Below, in pieces: positions 17,339 to 25,656 of a DNA stretch of 64,000 nt. The notes under the pieces were generated by a model that was not told the origin of the DNA, did not search any database, and saw only the letters and a program-made list of their open reading frames with translations. The DNA is from Natronosalvus caseinilyticus (GTDB lineage Archaea > Halobacteriota > Halobacteria > Halobacteriales > Natrialbaceae): assembly GCF_017357105.1 (NCBI RefSeq), contig NZ_CP071596.1, forward strand, positions 2,480,001 through 2,544,000, given 5' to 3'. Both the position numbers and the translations under genes were made by a program. Numbering within the stretch: the first letter of the stretch is position 1; each line of letters opens with the position of its first letter.

Positions 17339-18676
17339 ATGACATCCGTCGGTATCGACGCCGTCGAAATCTGGACGGGCAACCTCAAACTCGACTTGCC
17401 CGGCACCTTCGCCCCGCAGAAGGGCGAGGACCCCGAAAAGTACACTAAAGGGCTGGGACTCAACGCCTCCTCGTTCCCCGACAGCTACGAGGACATCGTC
17501 ACCATGGGCGCCAACGCCGCCTACCGCCTCATGGACCGCAAGGGCCTCGAGCCCGACGACATCGGCCGGATCGACGTCGCCACCGAGAGCGCCTTCGACA
17601 ACTCCAAGCCGGTTTCGACGTACGTCGCAGGCTGTCTCGAGCAGGTGTTCGAGGGCGACTTCCACCACGCGAACAAGGGCGAGCGGAAGTTCGCCTGCAT
17701 CGCCGGCACCCAGAGCCTCGACGACGCGTACAACTGGATCCGTGCGGATCGACACCGCGGCCGCTCGGCCATCGTCATCGCCACCGACACGGCGCTGTAC
17801 GCCCGTGGCGACGCCGGCGAGGCGACCCAGGGCGCGGGCGCGGTCGCCATGCTCATCAGCGAGGATCCCAACCTGGTCGAACTCTCGGCCGAACAGGGCT
17901 TCGGGTCGGCCGACGAGACCGACTTCCTCAAACCCAACCAGCAGTTCCCGAGCGTCGACGGCAAGCGCTCTGTGCAGGTCTACCTCGCCCGCATGCGCGA
18001 GGCGCTGATCGACTACCAGCGTGTGGCCGGCGAGATCACGGTCGACGACTTCCAGTACGCACCGTTCCACACGCCGTTCCCGGGTATGGTCCGGAAGGCC
18101 GCCCTGCTGGCGTACCGTCACATCACCCGCGACACGGAGATCGAAGAGGAACTGGCCGAGGAGATCGGCCGCCAGCCTCGCGAGGAGGCCTTCGAGAACG
18201 AGGAGGCGTTCACCGACGCAATCCGGGAGTACATGGACGGGCTGAAGCGCACCGAGCGCTACCAGGCGTGGTACGCCGAGACCATTGATCCGACGCTGAC
18301 GATCGCTCGAGACGTCGGCAACTGGTACACCGGCTCGGTCCACGTCGCCCGTGCGAGCGCGCTGAAACACGCTGCCGAGAACGACCGCGACATGGTCGGC
18401 GAGCAACTCCTGGTCGGCTCCTACGGGAGCGGTGCCCAGGCCGAAATTCACACCGAGACCGTCCAGGAAAACTGGCTCGAGGAGATCGAGGCGCTGAACG
18501 TCGACGAGCAACTCGAGTCGCGCTACGACATCGACTGGGACGACTACGAGGAGATCCACGACGCCCACAACCACGAAATGGACGTCGACATCGAGCCGCT
18601 GACGACCCCCGAGGGCGAGTTCGCCTTCGACGGCTGGGGCCGGATGGGCGAGCGGAAGTATCGGTACGTCGAGTGA
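17339..18676 (+). CDS. hmgB: Hydroxymethylglutaryl-CoA synthase
   Basis: A 445-residue HMG-CoA synthase that condenses acetyl-CoA and acetoacetyl-CoA, the step before HMG-CoA reductase in the mevalonate route to archaeal isoprenoid lipids. Active-site residues are Glu83 (ATESAFDNSK), nucleophile Cys120 (KFACIAGTQ) and the His of FHTPFPGMVRKA. The length and an extended C-terminus fit the haloarchaeal form, which resembles bacterial/eukaryotic HMGS rather than the short archaeal type. ATG at 17339; monocistronic between a surface protein and gcvPA. Confidence 0.94.
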   Translation: MTSVGIDAVEIWTGNLKLDLPGTFAPQKGEDPEKYTKGLGLNASSFPDSYEDIVTMGANAAYRLMDRKGLEPDDIGRIDVATESAFDNSKPVSTYVAGCLEQVFEGDFHHANKGERKFACIAGTQSLDDAYNWIRADRHRGRSAIVIATDTALYARGDAGEATQGAGAVAMLISEDPNLVELSAEQGFGSADETDFLKPNQQFPSVDGKRSVQVYLARMREALIDYQRVAGEITVDDFQYAPFHTPFPGMVRKAALLAYRHITRDTEIEEELAEEIGRQPREEAFENEEAFTDAIREYMDGLKRTERYQAWYAETIDPTLTIARDVGNWYTGSVHVARASALKHAAENDRDMVGEQLLVGSYGSGAQAEIHTETVQENWLEEIEALNVDEQLESRYDIDWDDYEEIHDAHNHEMDVDIEPLTTPEGEFAFDGWGRMGERKYRYVE

Positions 18677-18829
18677 TTCAGCGGGAAACTCGAGCGGACG
18701 GCGGGAAAGAGATGCGTTGATAACCCCGTGCTCCGAACCCGCACGTAACGTGTCTGGGACCGAACCCTGCGGCCGGGAAGCGGTGGGGCCGACCGACTTT
18801 TCAATCACCGGAGACACACCTGTGCTACC

Positions 18830-20167
18830 ATGAACGGAACACGCACCACGGGGAGTCCGTACGCTCCTCACACGGACGACGATACGGCGGCGATGCTCGA
18901 GGCGGTAGGCGCCGACTCCGTCGACGACCTGTTCGACATTCCGTCGGCGGTATGGTTCGACGACGAGTTCGGAATCGATGCACGAACCGAACGCGAGGCG
19001 CGCCAGCTGGTCCGCCAGACGTTCGAGCGAAACGACGACCTTGTCGAGTTACTGGGCCGGGGCCACTACGGCTACTACGTGCCGTCGCTGGTCGATCACC
19101 TCGCGGATCGATCTGAGTTTCTGACCTCCTACACGCAGTACCAGCCCGAGGTCTCCCAGGGCTTCCTGCAGGCGCTGTTCGAGTACCAGTCGCTACTCGT
19201 CGAACTCACCGGCCTCGAGATTGCGAACTGTTCGATGTACGACGCGGCGACGGCTCTGGGGGAGGCGGCGACGCTCGCGGATCGCGTTCGAGACACCTCG
19301 GGCCACCGTGTCCTTGTTCCGGACCTCCTGCTCGAGGGACGGCGGAGCACCCTCGAGAACTACGTCGCCGGCACGGACCTCGAGGTCGAGACGTACCCGA
19401 CTGACGACAGCACCGTGGACGTCGAGGCTCTCACGGATACCATCGACGAGGAGGTCGTCCTGTGCTACGTCGAGAACCCCACCGTTCGCGGCACGATCGA
19501 GGAACGCCTCGCGGAGATCGGCGACCTCGCCCACGAGCACGACGCGCTGTACGTGCTGGGTTCGGATCCCGTCGCACTCTCGTTGCTCCAGCGGCCGGCC
19601 GACGTGGGTGCGGACGTCGTCGTCGGTGATGCGAGCGTGCTCGGGTTGCCGACGAGTTACGGCATGGGGCTGGGACTGTTCGCGACCCGAGAGAGCTACC
19701 TTCGACAGGTTCCGGGACGACTGGTCGGGGTTAGCGAGGACGCAACCGATCGTCGGGCGTTCACGCTCACCCTCCAGACCCGCGAGCAGCACATCCGTCG
19801 TGAGCGAGCGACGAGCAACATCTGTACGAACCAGGCGTGGGTCGCCCTGCGGACCGCGATGCACGCCGCCTCGCTCGGTCCCACCGGACTGGTCGACCTC
19901 GCAAAACGCGACGTGACGAGAGCCAAGGAGTTCGCCGCACGCATCGACGACCTCGACGGCACCACGGCGCCCGTCGACGACCGCCACCACCTCCGCGAGT
20001 TCGTCGTCCACGTCGATCAGCCCGCCCGGGTGATCGCGAACGACCTCGAGGAGCGCGGCTTCGCGGTGCACGTCGTCGGCGAGCACGAACTGCAGGTCTG
20101 TGTCGCGGGCGTCTCGGACGAGCAACTCGATGCGTTCGTCGAGGCGTTCACGGAGGTGCTTCGATGA
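18830..20167 (+). CDS. gcvPA: Glycine dehydrogenase (decarboxylating) subunit 1
   Basis: A 445-residue subunit of the two-chain glycine decarboxylase (P protein). The family features are the [16 protein letters not shown] opening, [23 protein letters not shown] and [15 protein letters not shown]. It lacks the PLP lysine, which is in subunit 2. With gcvPB and the gcvT/gcvH products it cleaves glycine to CO2, ammonia and methylene-THF. Its TGA overlaps the gcvPB ATG by four bases (ATGA), so the subunits are translationally coupled. ATG at 18830. Confidence 0.95.
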   Translation: MNGTRTTGSPYAPHTDDDTAAMLEAVGADSVDDLFDIPSAVWFDDEFGIDARTEREARQLVRQTFERNDDLVELLGRGHYGYYVPSLVDHLADRSEFLTSYTQYQPEVSQGFLQALFEYQSLLVELTGLEIANCSMYDAATALGEAATLADRVRDTSGHRVLVPDLLLEGRRSTLENYVAGTDLEVETYPTDDSTVDVEALTDTIDEEVVLCYVENPTVRGTIEERLAEIGDLAHEHDALYVLGSDPVALSLLQRPADVGADVVVGDASVLGLPTSYGMGLGLFATRESYLRQVPGRLVGVSEDATDRRAFTLTLQTREQHIRRERATSNICTNQAWVALRTAMHAASLGPTGLVDLAKRDVTRAKEFAARIDDLDGTTAPVDDRHHLREFVVHVDQPARVIANDLEERGFAVHVVGEHELQVCVAGVSDEQLDAFVEAFTEVLR

Positions 20168-21723
20168 GCGACCAGGGGCGGAGAGGAGAGCAGGGACGGG
20201 AACGAGAGCAGGAACAGGGAGAGAGACAGGGCCGACGGTACGACCAGGCCCGATACGTCAGCAACGGCCACTACGAACCGCTCCTCTCGGAGAAAGACAG
20301 CACTCGCGTCGACGTCGGCGACGACTCGCCGCTGCCGGACGACCTGACGCGCGATTCGCTCGAGTTCCCGGAACTCTCCGAACCGGAACTCGCGCGTCAC
20401 TACACGCGTCTCTCCCAGATGATCTACGGGATCGACAGCGGGCCGTACCCGCTGGGGTCGTGTACGATGAAGTACAACCCGAAGTTCACAGAGGACGTCG
20501 CCGCCCTCGACGCTGCAGCGGTCCACCCCGACCGCTCTGCGGGGTCGATCCAGGGGACCCTCGAGTTGTGCTACCGACTGCAGGACTACCTCGCGCGAAT
20601 CGGCGGGATGGACGCTGTGACGCTCCAGCCGCCGGCCGGCGCCGCGGGCGAGTTCGTCGGCATTCGGGTCGCCAGCGCCTACCACGAGCACAACGGGGAC
20701 GACCAGCGAGACGAGGTGATCGTTCCCGAGAGCGCCCACGGGACGAACTTCGCGACCGCATCGTTGGGCGGGTACGACGTCGTCACGCTCCCGAGCGACG
20801 ACGGCGGCCGCGTCGACCTCGAGGCCCTCGAGGCCGCCCTCTCCGAGCGAACGGCGGCGCTCATGCTGACGAACCCGAACACCCTCGGGTTATTCGAGCG
20901 CAACATTACCGAAATCGCCGAGATGGTCCACGACGTCGGCGGTCTGCTGTACTACGACGGCGCGAACCTCAACGCCCTCCTCGGTCGAGCCCGTCCGGGG
21001 GACATGGGCTTCGACGTGATGCACTACAACGTCCACAAGACGTTCGCGACGCCTCACGGCGGCGGCGGTCCGGGGGCCGGGCCGGTCGGCGTCGTCGACG
21101 AACTGGCGCCGTTCCTGCCCGAGCCTCGGGTTCGCTTACGCGAGCGTGAGCGTGGGGACGAGGGAGAGAGCGAGGGCGACGGGGAGGACGAAAGCGAGTA
21201 CGAACTGTTCGCCCCCGAACACTCGATCGGCCACGTTCACGGCTTCCAGGGCAACTGGCTCGTCCTGGTCAAGGCGTTCGCCTACATCGCCCGACTCGGA
21301 GACGAGGGACTGCTCGACGCGAGCGCGAAGGCCGTCCTCAACGCGAATTACCTCGCCAGTCAGATCGACTACGAGGTTCCCTACGGTCCCTTCCACCACG
21401 AGTTCGTCGCCAGCGCGGGCGACCAGGACGCGGCCGACGTCGCCAGACGGATGCTCGACTTCGGCGTCCACCCGCCGACGACGAAGTGGCCCGAGATCGT
21501 CCCGCAGGCGCTGATGACCGAACCGACCGAGGTCGAGAGCAAGGAAACGCTCGACACCCTCGCGAAGGCCTTCCAGCAGGCGGCGGCCTCGAGCGACGAC
21601 GAACTCGAGTCCGCGCCCAACCGAACCGCCGTGGGCCGGATCGATCAGACGAGCGCGGCGCGAAACCCGCGGCTCTCCTGGCAGGCGCTCGAGGATACGG
21701 ACTCGGGCGAGGACTCAGCCTAA
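20164..21723 (+). CDS. gcvPB: Glycine dehydrogenase (decarboxylating) subunit 2
   Basis: A 519-residue PLP-dependent subunit of the P protein. The cofactor lysine is in [21 protein letters not shown] shortened here ([18 protein letters not shown]), with the upstream [13 protein letters not shown] and [13 protein letters not shown] motifs. Two low-complexity parts are unusual: a charged N-terminal extension (about residues 1-28, rich in Arg, Glu, Gln, Gly) and an acidic insertion of about 20 residues near 325-345. The start at 20164 is fixed by the ATGA overlap with gcvPA. Its 3' end overlaps the convergent regulator gene by nine bases. Confidence 0.95.
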   Translation: MSDQGRRGEQGREREQEQGERQGRRYDQARYVSNGHYEPLLSEKDSTRVDVGDDSPLPDDLTRDSLEFPELSEPELARHYTRLSQMIYGIDSGPYPLGSCTMKYNPKFTEDVAALDAAAVHPDRSAGSIQGTLELCYRLQDYLARIGGMDAVTLQPPAGAAGEFVGIRVASAYHEHNGDDQRDEVIVPESAHGTNFATASLGGYDVVTLPSDDGGRVDLEALEAALSERTAALMLTNPNTLGLFERNITEIAEMVHDVGGLLYYDGANLNALLGRARPGDMGFDVMHYNVHKTFATPHGGGGPGAGPVGVVDELAPFLPEPRVRLRERERGDEGESEGDGEDESEYELFAPEHSIGHVHGFQGNWLVLVKAFAYIARLGDEGLLDASAKAVLNANYLASQIDYEVPYGPFHHEFVASAGDQDAADVARRMLDFGVHPPTTKWPEIVPQALMTEPTEVESKETLDTLAKAFQQAAASSDDELESAPNRTAVGRIDQTSAARNPRLSWQALEDTDSGEDSA

Positions 21724-22371
21724 CGTCTGCAGAACTTTTCGCTGGGCCGCCGCGAGGTGTTCGCCGAACGTCGACCGCGTGATCCCGAGCGCGTCGGCGA
21801 CGTCGCCGGCGTTCGACTCGCGGGGATACTCGAAGTACCCCATCTCGTGGGCCGTCTCGAGCACTTCCCGTTGTCGGGCGGTCAGGGAATCGACCTCGAG
21901 GACCAGTGGTCCGTTATCGTCGCCGTCACCCCCAGAGCGAAGCAGTCGCCGTACGCGGACGTCTCCGAACCGGTCCTGAAGGTCCGACATGAGTTCCGAA
22001 AACCCAGTCTGATCGTCGACGTAGCAGGTGACTAGCAGCGATCCGTTCTCCGCGCTGATGTCCGAGACCGGCCAGCCGAGTTCCTCGATGCGATCACAGA
22101 CGCACGGCGACACCGCCGACCGAGTGAATCGATAGACGGCGTGCGAATCGAGGTCGAAAATTCGGTCGGCGTCCTCGACTGCGTCGTACGTCTCGAGGTC
22201 GACGGCAGCGTCGCTCGCGATGGTAAATTCCTCGTCGACGTGCGGCCCCATGTTTCGCCCGGATGCCCGCGTCACGGTCTCGACGGGGGTGCCGGTCGTT
22301 TCGGAGGCTGCAGCGACCGGACAGGTCAACGGCGTCCGGACGTCGATCTCGACGCGGATCGTCTCGTTCAT
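21715..22371 (-). CDS. HTH_10 (Bat-type) transcriptional regulator next to the radical SAM cluster
   Basis: A 218-residue regulator. The C-terminal 50 residues form the HTH_10 domain (SLTARQREVLETAHEMGYFE, then GDVADALGITRSTFGEHL). The N-terminal sensor part (about residues 1-155) contains CPVAAAS near the start and PCVCDRIEELG, so a Cys-dependent ligand or metal is possible. It lies downstream of and on the same strand as a radical SAM gene with 110 bp between, so it may control that cluster. ATG at 22371; an open frame continues to 22668 but without haloarchaeal protein character. The stop overlaps gcvPB by nine bases tail to tail. Confidence 0.82.
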   Translation of the reverse strand: MNETIRVEIDVRTPLTCPVAAASETTGTPVETVTRASGRNMGPHVDEEFTIASDAAVDLETYDAVEDADRIFDLDSHAVYRFTRSAVSPCVCDRIEELGWPVSDISAENGSLLVTCYVDDQTGFSELMSDLQDRFGDVRVRRLLRSGGDGDDNGPLVLEVDSLTARQREVLETAHEMGYFEYPRESNAGDVADALGITRSTFGEHLAAAQRKVLQTLG

Positions 22372-22481
22372 AGGTACCCGTCGTACTACGGGTCGAAGAG
22401 TTTCGGTGCGAACACGTTCGGGTTGCTCCCCGTTGCTCGTACTCCGCCTCTCCCCTCGCAGTCCGTTCGATTGGACCCCGC

Positions 22482-23624
22482 TCAATCGGCGTTGGTCGGC
22501 CTCGAGGGCGCCGAGGGAACGCTCGTCGGGTCGTCCCACGGCAACGTGCCGTCGTACCCCGCAGGTACGTACGGACACAGCGGGTCGCTCTCGAGGGGGT
22601 CGCCGGTGTAGGCGTAGGCTCGAGAGCGACTCCCGCCGCAGACCGTTCGGAACTCGCAGGCCCCGCACTTTCCGCGCAGTCGATCGCGATCGCGGAGGGA
22701 TCGAAACAGCGTCGAGTCACGATAGATGGCAGTAATCGGTTCCTCGCGGACGTTACCGGCGGACGCCGAGAGGAAGCCAGACGGGTAGACCTCGCCGACG
22801 TGGCTGACGAACGCGAAGCCGTCGCCGGCGACGATTCCGCTTCGGCGTCGGAGGCCGTCAGCATCGACCGTACCGTCGTCCGATTCCCGTCGCTCTTGCA
22901 GACGAACGCGTCGGTACTGTGGCGCCTCGGTGGTCTTGACTCCGAACGGTTCGCTGTCGCTGACCTCGCCCAACCACAACATGACCGCGTCGGCTTCCTC
23001 GGGGGAAATCGGCTCGAGGATTCGCCCGCGTCCGACGGGGACGAGGAAAAAGACGCTCCACATGACGACGCCGAGGTCGGCGAGCAAGTCTCTGATCGCC
23101 GGGAGTTCGTCGACGGTCTGTCGGCAGACGGTCGTGTTGATCTGGACGGGAACGTCGGCCGCGCGGGCGTCCTTCATCGCCCGAATCGTCTCCTCGAAGA
23201 TTCCCGCCTCGCCCCGGAAGGCGTCGTGGCTCTCGGGGGTCGCGCCGTCGAGGCTGAGCGCCATTCGTCGAAGTCCTGCCTCGGAGAGCGCCTCAATGCG
23301 GTCTCTCGTGACCGACCGGGTTCCGCTCGGCGTGATCGTCATCCGTAGACCGAGGTCGGTTCCGTACTTGACCAGCTCCGGGACGTCGTCACGGACCAGC
23401 GGGTCGCCGCCCGAGAGCACCACGAGCTGGCCCTCTCCGAAGTCGCTCGCGTCCTCGAGCAGTCGCTTTCCCTCGGCAGTCGTCAACTCGTCGGGGTGGC
23501 GCTCCGGTTGGGCGTCGGCCCGGCAGTGGGTGCACGCGAGCGCGCAAGCCTGGGTCAGTTCCCAGATCAGCACGAACGGGCGTTTCGACGTGTCGATCGA
23601 TCGGCGAGCGGGTGGCGCTGGCAT
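22482..23624 (-). CDS. Radical SAM/SPASM enzyme A (TIGR04053-like)
   Basis: A 380-residue radical SAM enzyme. The 4Fe-4S motif CxxxCxxC is Cys27, Cys31 and Cys34 (QACALACTHCRA), followed by LSGGDPLVRDDV (the GGD/E motif), ITPSGT and SLDGATPESHDAFRG. The C-terminus is a SPASM domain with further clusters (GKCGACEFRTVCGG and a last Cys in DPLCPYVP). The sequence agrees with what I remember of the TIGR04053 family, related to PqqE, NirJ and AhbC/AhbD. Such enzymes modify peptides or tetrapyrroles. It is divergent from the PaaB-like partner gene with a 129-bp shared spacer. ATG at 23624. Could be part of haem synthesis instead of peptide modification. Confidence 0.87.
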   Translation of the reverse strand: MPAPPARRSIDTSKRPFVLIWELTQACALACTHCRADAQPERHPDELTTAEGKRLLEDASDFGEGQLVVLSGGDPLVRDDVPELVKYGTDLGLRMTITPSGTRSVTRDRIEALSEAGLRRMALSLDGATPESHDAFRGEAGIFEETIRAMKDARAADVPVQINTTVCRQTVDELPAIRDLLADLGVVMWSVFFLVPVGRGRILEPISPEEADAVMLWLGEVSDSEPFGVKTTEAPQYRRVRLQERRESDDGTVDADGLRRRSGIVAGDGFAFVSHVGEVYPSGFLSASAGNVREEPITAIYRDSTLFRSLRDRDRLRGKCGACEFRTVCGGSRSRAYAYTGDPLESDPLCPYVPAGYDGTLPWDDPTSVPSAPSRPTNAD

Positions 23625-23661
23625 GGATACTCACCCGCCGTTGGCGACGTCGCCTACAAAG

Positions 23662-23698
23662 GGGCGGTTCTCGTTCTCGGGACGCGAGAACGCCGCCC
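23662..23698. promoter_or_regulatory. Imperfect dyad between divergent radical SAM promoters, candidate operator
   Basis: The inner arms CGTTCTCG (23672-23679) and CGAGAACG (23685-23692) are perfect inverted repeats around a 5-bp centre, flanked by outer arms GGGCGG (23662-23667) and CCGCCC (23693-23698). It lies midway between two divergent start codons (23624 minus, 23754 plus), between the two presumed TATA boxes, where one bound protein could control both directions. Confidence 0.55.
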
Positions 23699-23716
23699 GA
23701 AGACGTTCGCAACGAG

Positions 23717-23726
23717 GGATATATCC
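23717..23726 (+). promoter_or_regulatory. TATA box of the PaaB-like gene
   Basis: GGGATATATC, itself nearly palindromic, is centred about 32 bp before the ATG at 23754. Confidence 0.6.
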
Positions 23727-23753
23727 CCGAAAACCCAACCGCGAACGAACACG

Positions 23754-24095
23754 ATGGTCGAACCTGCACGTCGCGAGCGAGTGGCGGGGAATAGTCGCGG
23801 AACGCCTCTTCCCCAGTGGGAGGTCTTCCTTCGGGAGGACCGAGACGAGCGCCTTCATCACGTCGGCAGCGTTTCGGCAACGAGCGCCGAGGAGGCCGTC
23901 GGCAACGCCTCCCGGCTCTTCGGTCGGTACGCCGCGGACCTCTGGGTGTGCCCGGCCGAGGCGGTCGAGCGGTACTCGACGCGCCCGCTGTCCACTGCCT
24001 CCGACTCGCCGGACGAGGCGCCGGGCCAGGAGGGTTCGCCCGAACCTCGCGTTTCCATGGAAAGGGGCGAAGTCCCGCAGGTGAATGACTCGTGA
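23754..24095 (+). CDS. PaaB-like small partner of radical SAM enzymes (Htur_1727-type rSAM-partnered protein)
   Basis: A 113-residue protein. Residues 21-79 have the pattern of PaaB-type proteins: QWEVFLREDRDERLHHVGSV, then alternating helix residues, then LWVCPAEAVERYST. This matches my memory of the haloarchaeal Htur_1727 family that databases describe as a radical-SAM-partnered candidate RiPP. The tail (80-113) is disordered, rich in Ser, Pro and Glu. The only Cys is Cys66. Its stop overlaps the GTG of the next radical SAM gene (GTGA), so they are translationally coupled. The role may be substrate, chaperone or carrier; it is not proven to be a peptide precursor. ATG at 23754, 32 bp after a TATA box. 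Confidence 0.8.
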   Translation: MVEPARRERVAGNSRGTPLPQWEVFLREDRDERLHHVGSVSATSAEEAVGNASRLFGRYAADLWVCPAEAVERYSTRPLSTASDSPDEAPGQEGSPEPRVSMERGEVPQVNDS

Positions 24096-25291
24096 TTTCG
24101 ATCAGCAAGCTCCTCTGTGACCTGGACGCCGAGGGCGACGGACTGCGCTACGACGCCGCCGACGGCTCGAGCAAGCCCCAGATCACGACCGGAAAGCAGC
24201 GCCGTCCGGTCGTCGTCTGGAACGCGACGCGACGCTGTAATCTCCACTGCGCGCACTGTTACGCGGCGGCCGAAACCGAGCCTGCGGCGGGCGAGTTCTC
24301 GACGATCGAAGCCCGACGATTCCTCGAGCAGTTGGCCGACTACGACGTCCCCGTCGTGCTCTTCTCCGGCGGCGAACCGCTCGTCAGGCCGGACCTCCCC
24401 GAACTCGTCGCGTACGCCGCGGACCTCGGGCTCCGGCCCGTTCTCTCGACGAACGGGACGCTCATCACGCCCGAAAAGGCGGCTCGACTCGAGGTGGCCG
24501 GGCTACAGTACGCCGGCATCTCCGTCGACGGACTCCCGGAGCGCAACGACGCGTTCCGCGGGAAAGAGGGGGCCTTCGACGCCGCTGTTCGAGGAATCGA
24601 GGCCTGTCAGTCGGCCGGGCTCAAGACCGGACTACGGTATACGATCACCGAGGCGAACGCCGCCGACCTCGAGGGCGTCGTCGACTTGCTGACCGACATA
24701 GGGGTCGATCGGTTCTGCTTCTACCACCTCGATTACGGCGGGCGCGGCGCCGACATCACCGACATCGACCTCAGTCCCGAAGCGACCCGTGACGCGGTCA
24801 GGCGACTCTGCGATCTGACGCTCGAGTACCACGACCGCGGCGAGGAGATCGAGACGCTGTTAGTCGGCAACTACGTCGACGCGCCCTTCCTCGTCGAGTA
24901 CGCTGCCGACCGCTTCGGCCCCGAAAAAGCCGAGACCGTCTACCGCTACCTCGAGCGAAACGGGGGCGACCCGACGGGCGAGCGCATCGCGGACGTCGAC
25001 TACGAGGGCAACGTCCACCTGACCCAGTTCTGGCAGGGCTACAGCCTGGGTAACGTTCGCGACCGGCCGTTCGGCGACATCTGGGACGACGAGACGAATC
25101 CGTTGCTCGCCGACCTTCGAGCGCGCGAGGAATACCTCATTGGGCGGTGTTCGACGTGCCAGTATCGGTCGATCTGTCGCGGTGGGTCCCGATTGCGGGC
25201 GCTCTCCAGTGAGTCCCTCTTCGGCCCCGATCCGCAGTGTTATCTCACAGAAACCGAACGTCACGGCGAGTTGCCGATCGCTCGTCGATAG
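24092..25291 (+). CDS. Radical SAM/SPASM enzyme B (NirJ/AhbD-like)
   Basis: A 399-residue radical SAM protein. The CxxxCxxC is Cys49, Cys53 and Cys56 (RRCNLHCAHCYA), with LFSGGEPLVRPDL, LSTNGTLI and GISVDGLPERNDAFRG following. The C-terminal SPASM-type segment has CSTCQYRSICRGGSRLRA and a final Cys near 387. The order and the VYPS/LTQFW-like region before SPASM resemble NirJ/AhbC/AhbD enzymes of haem or haem d1 synthesis. A GTG start at 24092 overlaps the stop of the PaaB-like gene, which forces the start choice. Together with enzyme A it brackets the small partner. Substrate not determined. Confidence 0.87.
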   Translation: MISISKLLCDLDAEGDGLRYDAADGSSKPQITTGKQRRPVVVWNATRRCNLHCAHCYAAAETEPAAGEFSTIEARRFLEQLADYDVPVVLFSGGEPLVRPDLPELVAYAADLGLRPVLSTNGTLITPEKAARLEVAGLQYAGISVDGLPERNDAFRGKEGAFDAAVRGIEACQSAGLKTGLRYTITEANAADLEGVVDLLTDIGVDRFCFYHLDYGGRGADITDIDLSPEATRDAVRRLCDLTLEYHDRGEEIETLLVGNYVDAPFLVEYAADRFGPEKAETVYRYLERNGGDPTGERIADVDYEGNVHLTQFWQGYSLGNVRDRPFGDIWDDETNPLLADLRAREEYLIGRCSTCQYRSICRGGSRLRALSSESLFGPDPQCYLTETERHGELPIARR

Positions 25292-25358
25292 CCATATTAG
25301 AAACTCGCCAGGGGCACGGTGGGGCCTCGAGGCGGGCCTCGTGCGCAGACGGGTCGCG

Positions 25359-25529
25359 TTACTCGTAGGGGGTGAACGACCCGTTGATGTCCCACTCGTG
25401 AATACAGTGGGGGTGACCGCGGTCGCTATCGGGTGCGTGTTGCCAGGCGGACTGGGCGTCGTCCCAGCGCTCCGTCCGGCCACAGCGTTCGCATACCCGC
25501 ATCGTTGGTTTCTGCATCTGGACGCTCAT
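25359..25529 (-). CDS. Small zinc-binding HEWDING-motif protein
   Basis: A 56-residue protein with a CxxC knuckle (RVCERCGRTERWDD) and a second pair of likely ligands in HPHCIHEWDINGSFTP. I have the impression that HEWDING is a conserved haloarchaeal motif, but no function is known. The ATG at 25529 is chosen over an upstream frame start because a strong TATA box (25551-25560) lies about 27 bp upstream, giving a leaderless message. It lies between the radical SAM operon and pckA. Confidence 0.75.
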   Translation of the reverse strand: MSVQMQKPTMRVCERCGRTERWDDAQSAWQHAPDSDRGHPHCIHEWDINGSFTPYE

Positions 25530-25550
25530 TGCCCACGATGAGAACGCTGT

Positions 25551-25560
25551 GCATATAACA
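25551..25560 (-). promoter_or_regulatory. TATA box of the HEWDING protein gene
   Basis: TGTTATATGC on the minus strand, centred 27 bp before the ATG at 25529. Confidence 0.65.
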
Positions 25561-25656
25561 GTAGCTGTGACCGGCAAGTGCTGCCCACCCGCACGTCGTG
25601 CGCTCTCGATTTGCCGTTCTCCTCGCTCGAGACCGCTTTGGGAAGGCGCTGAGCGA

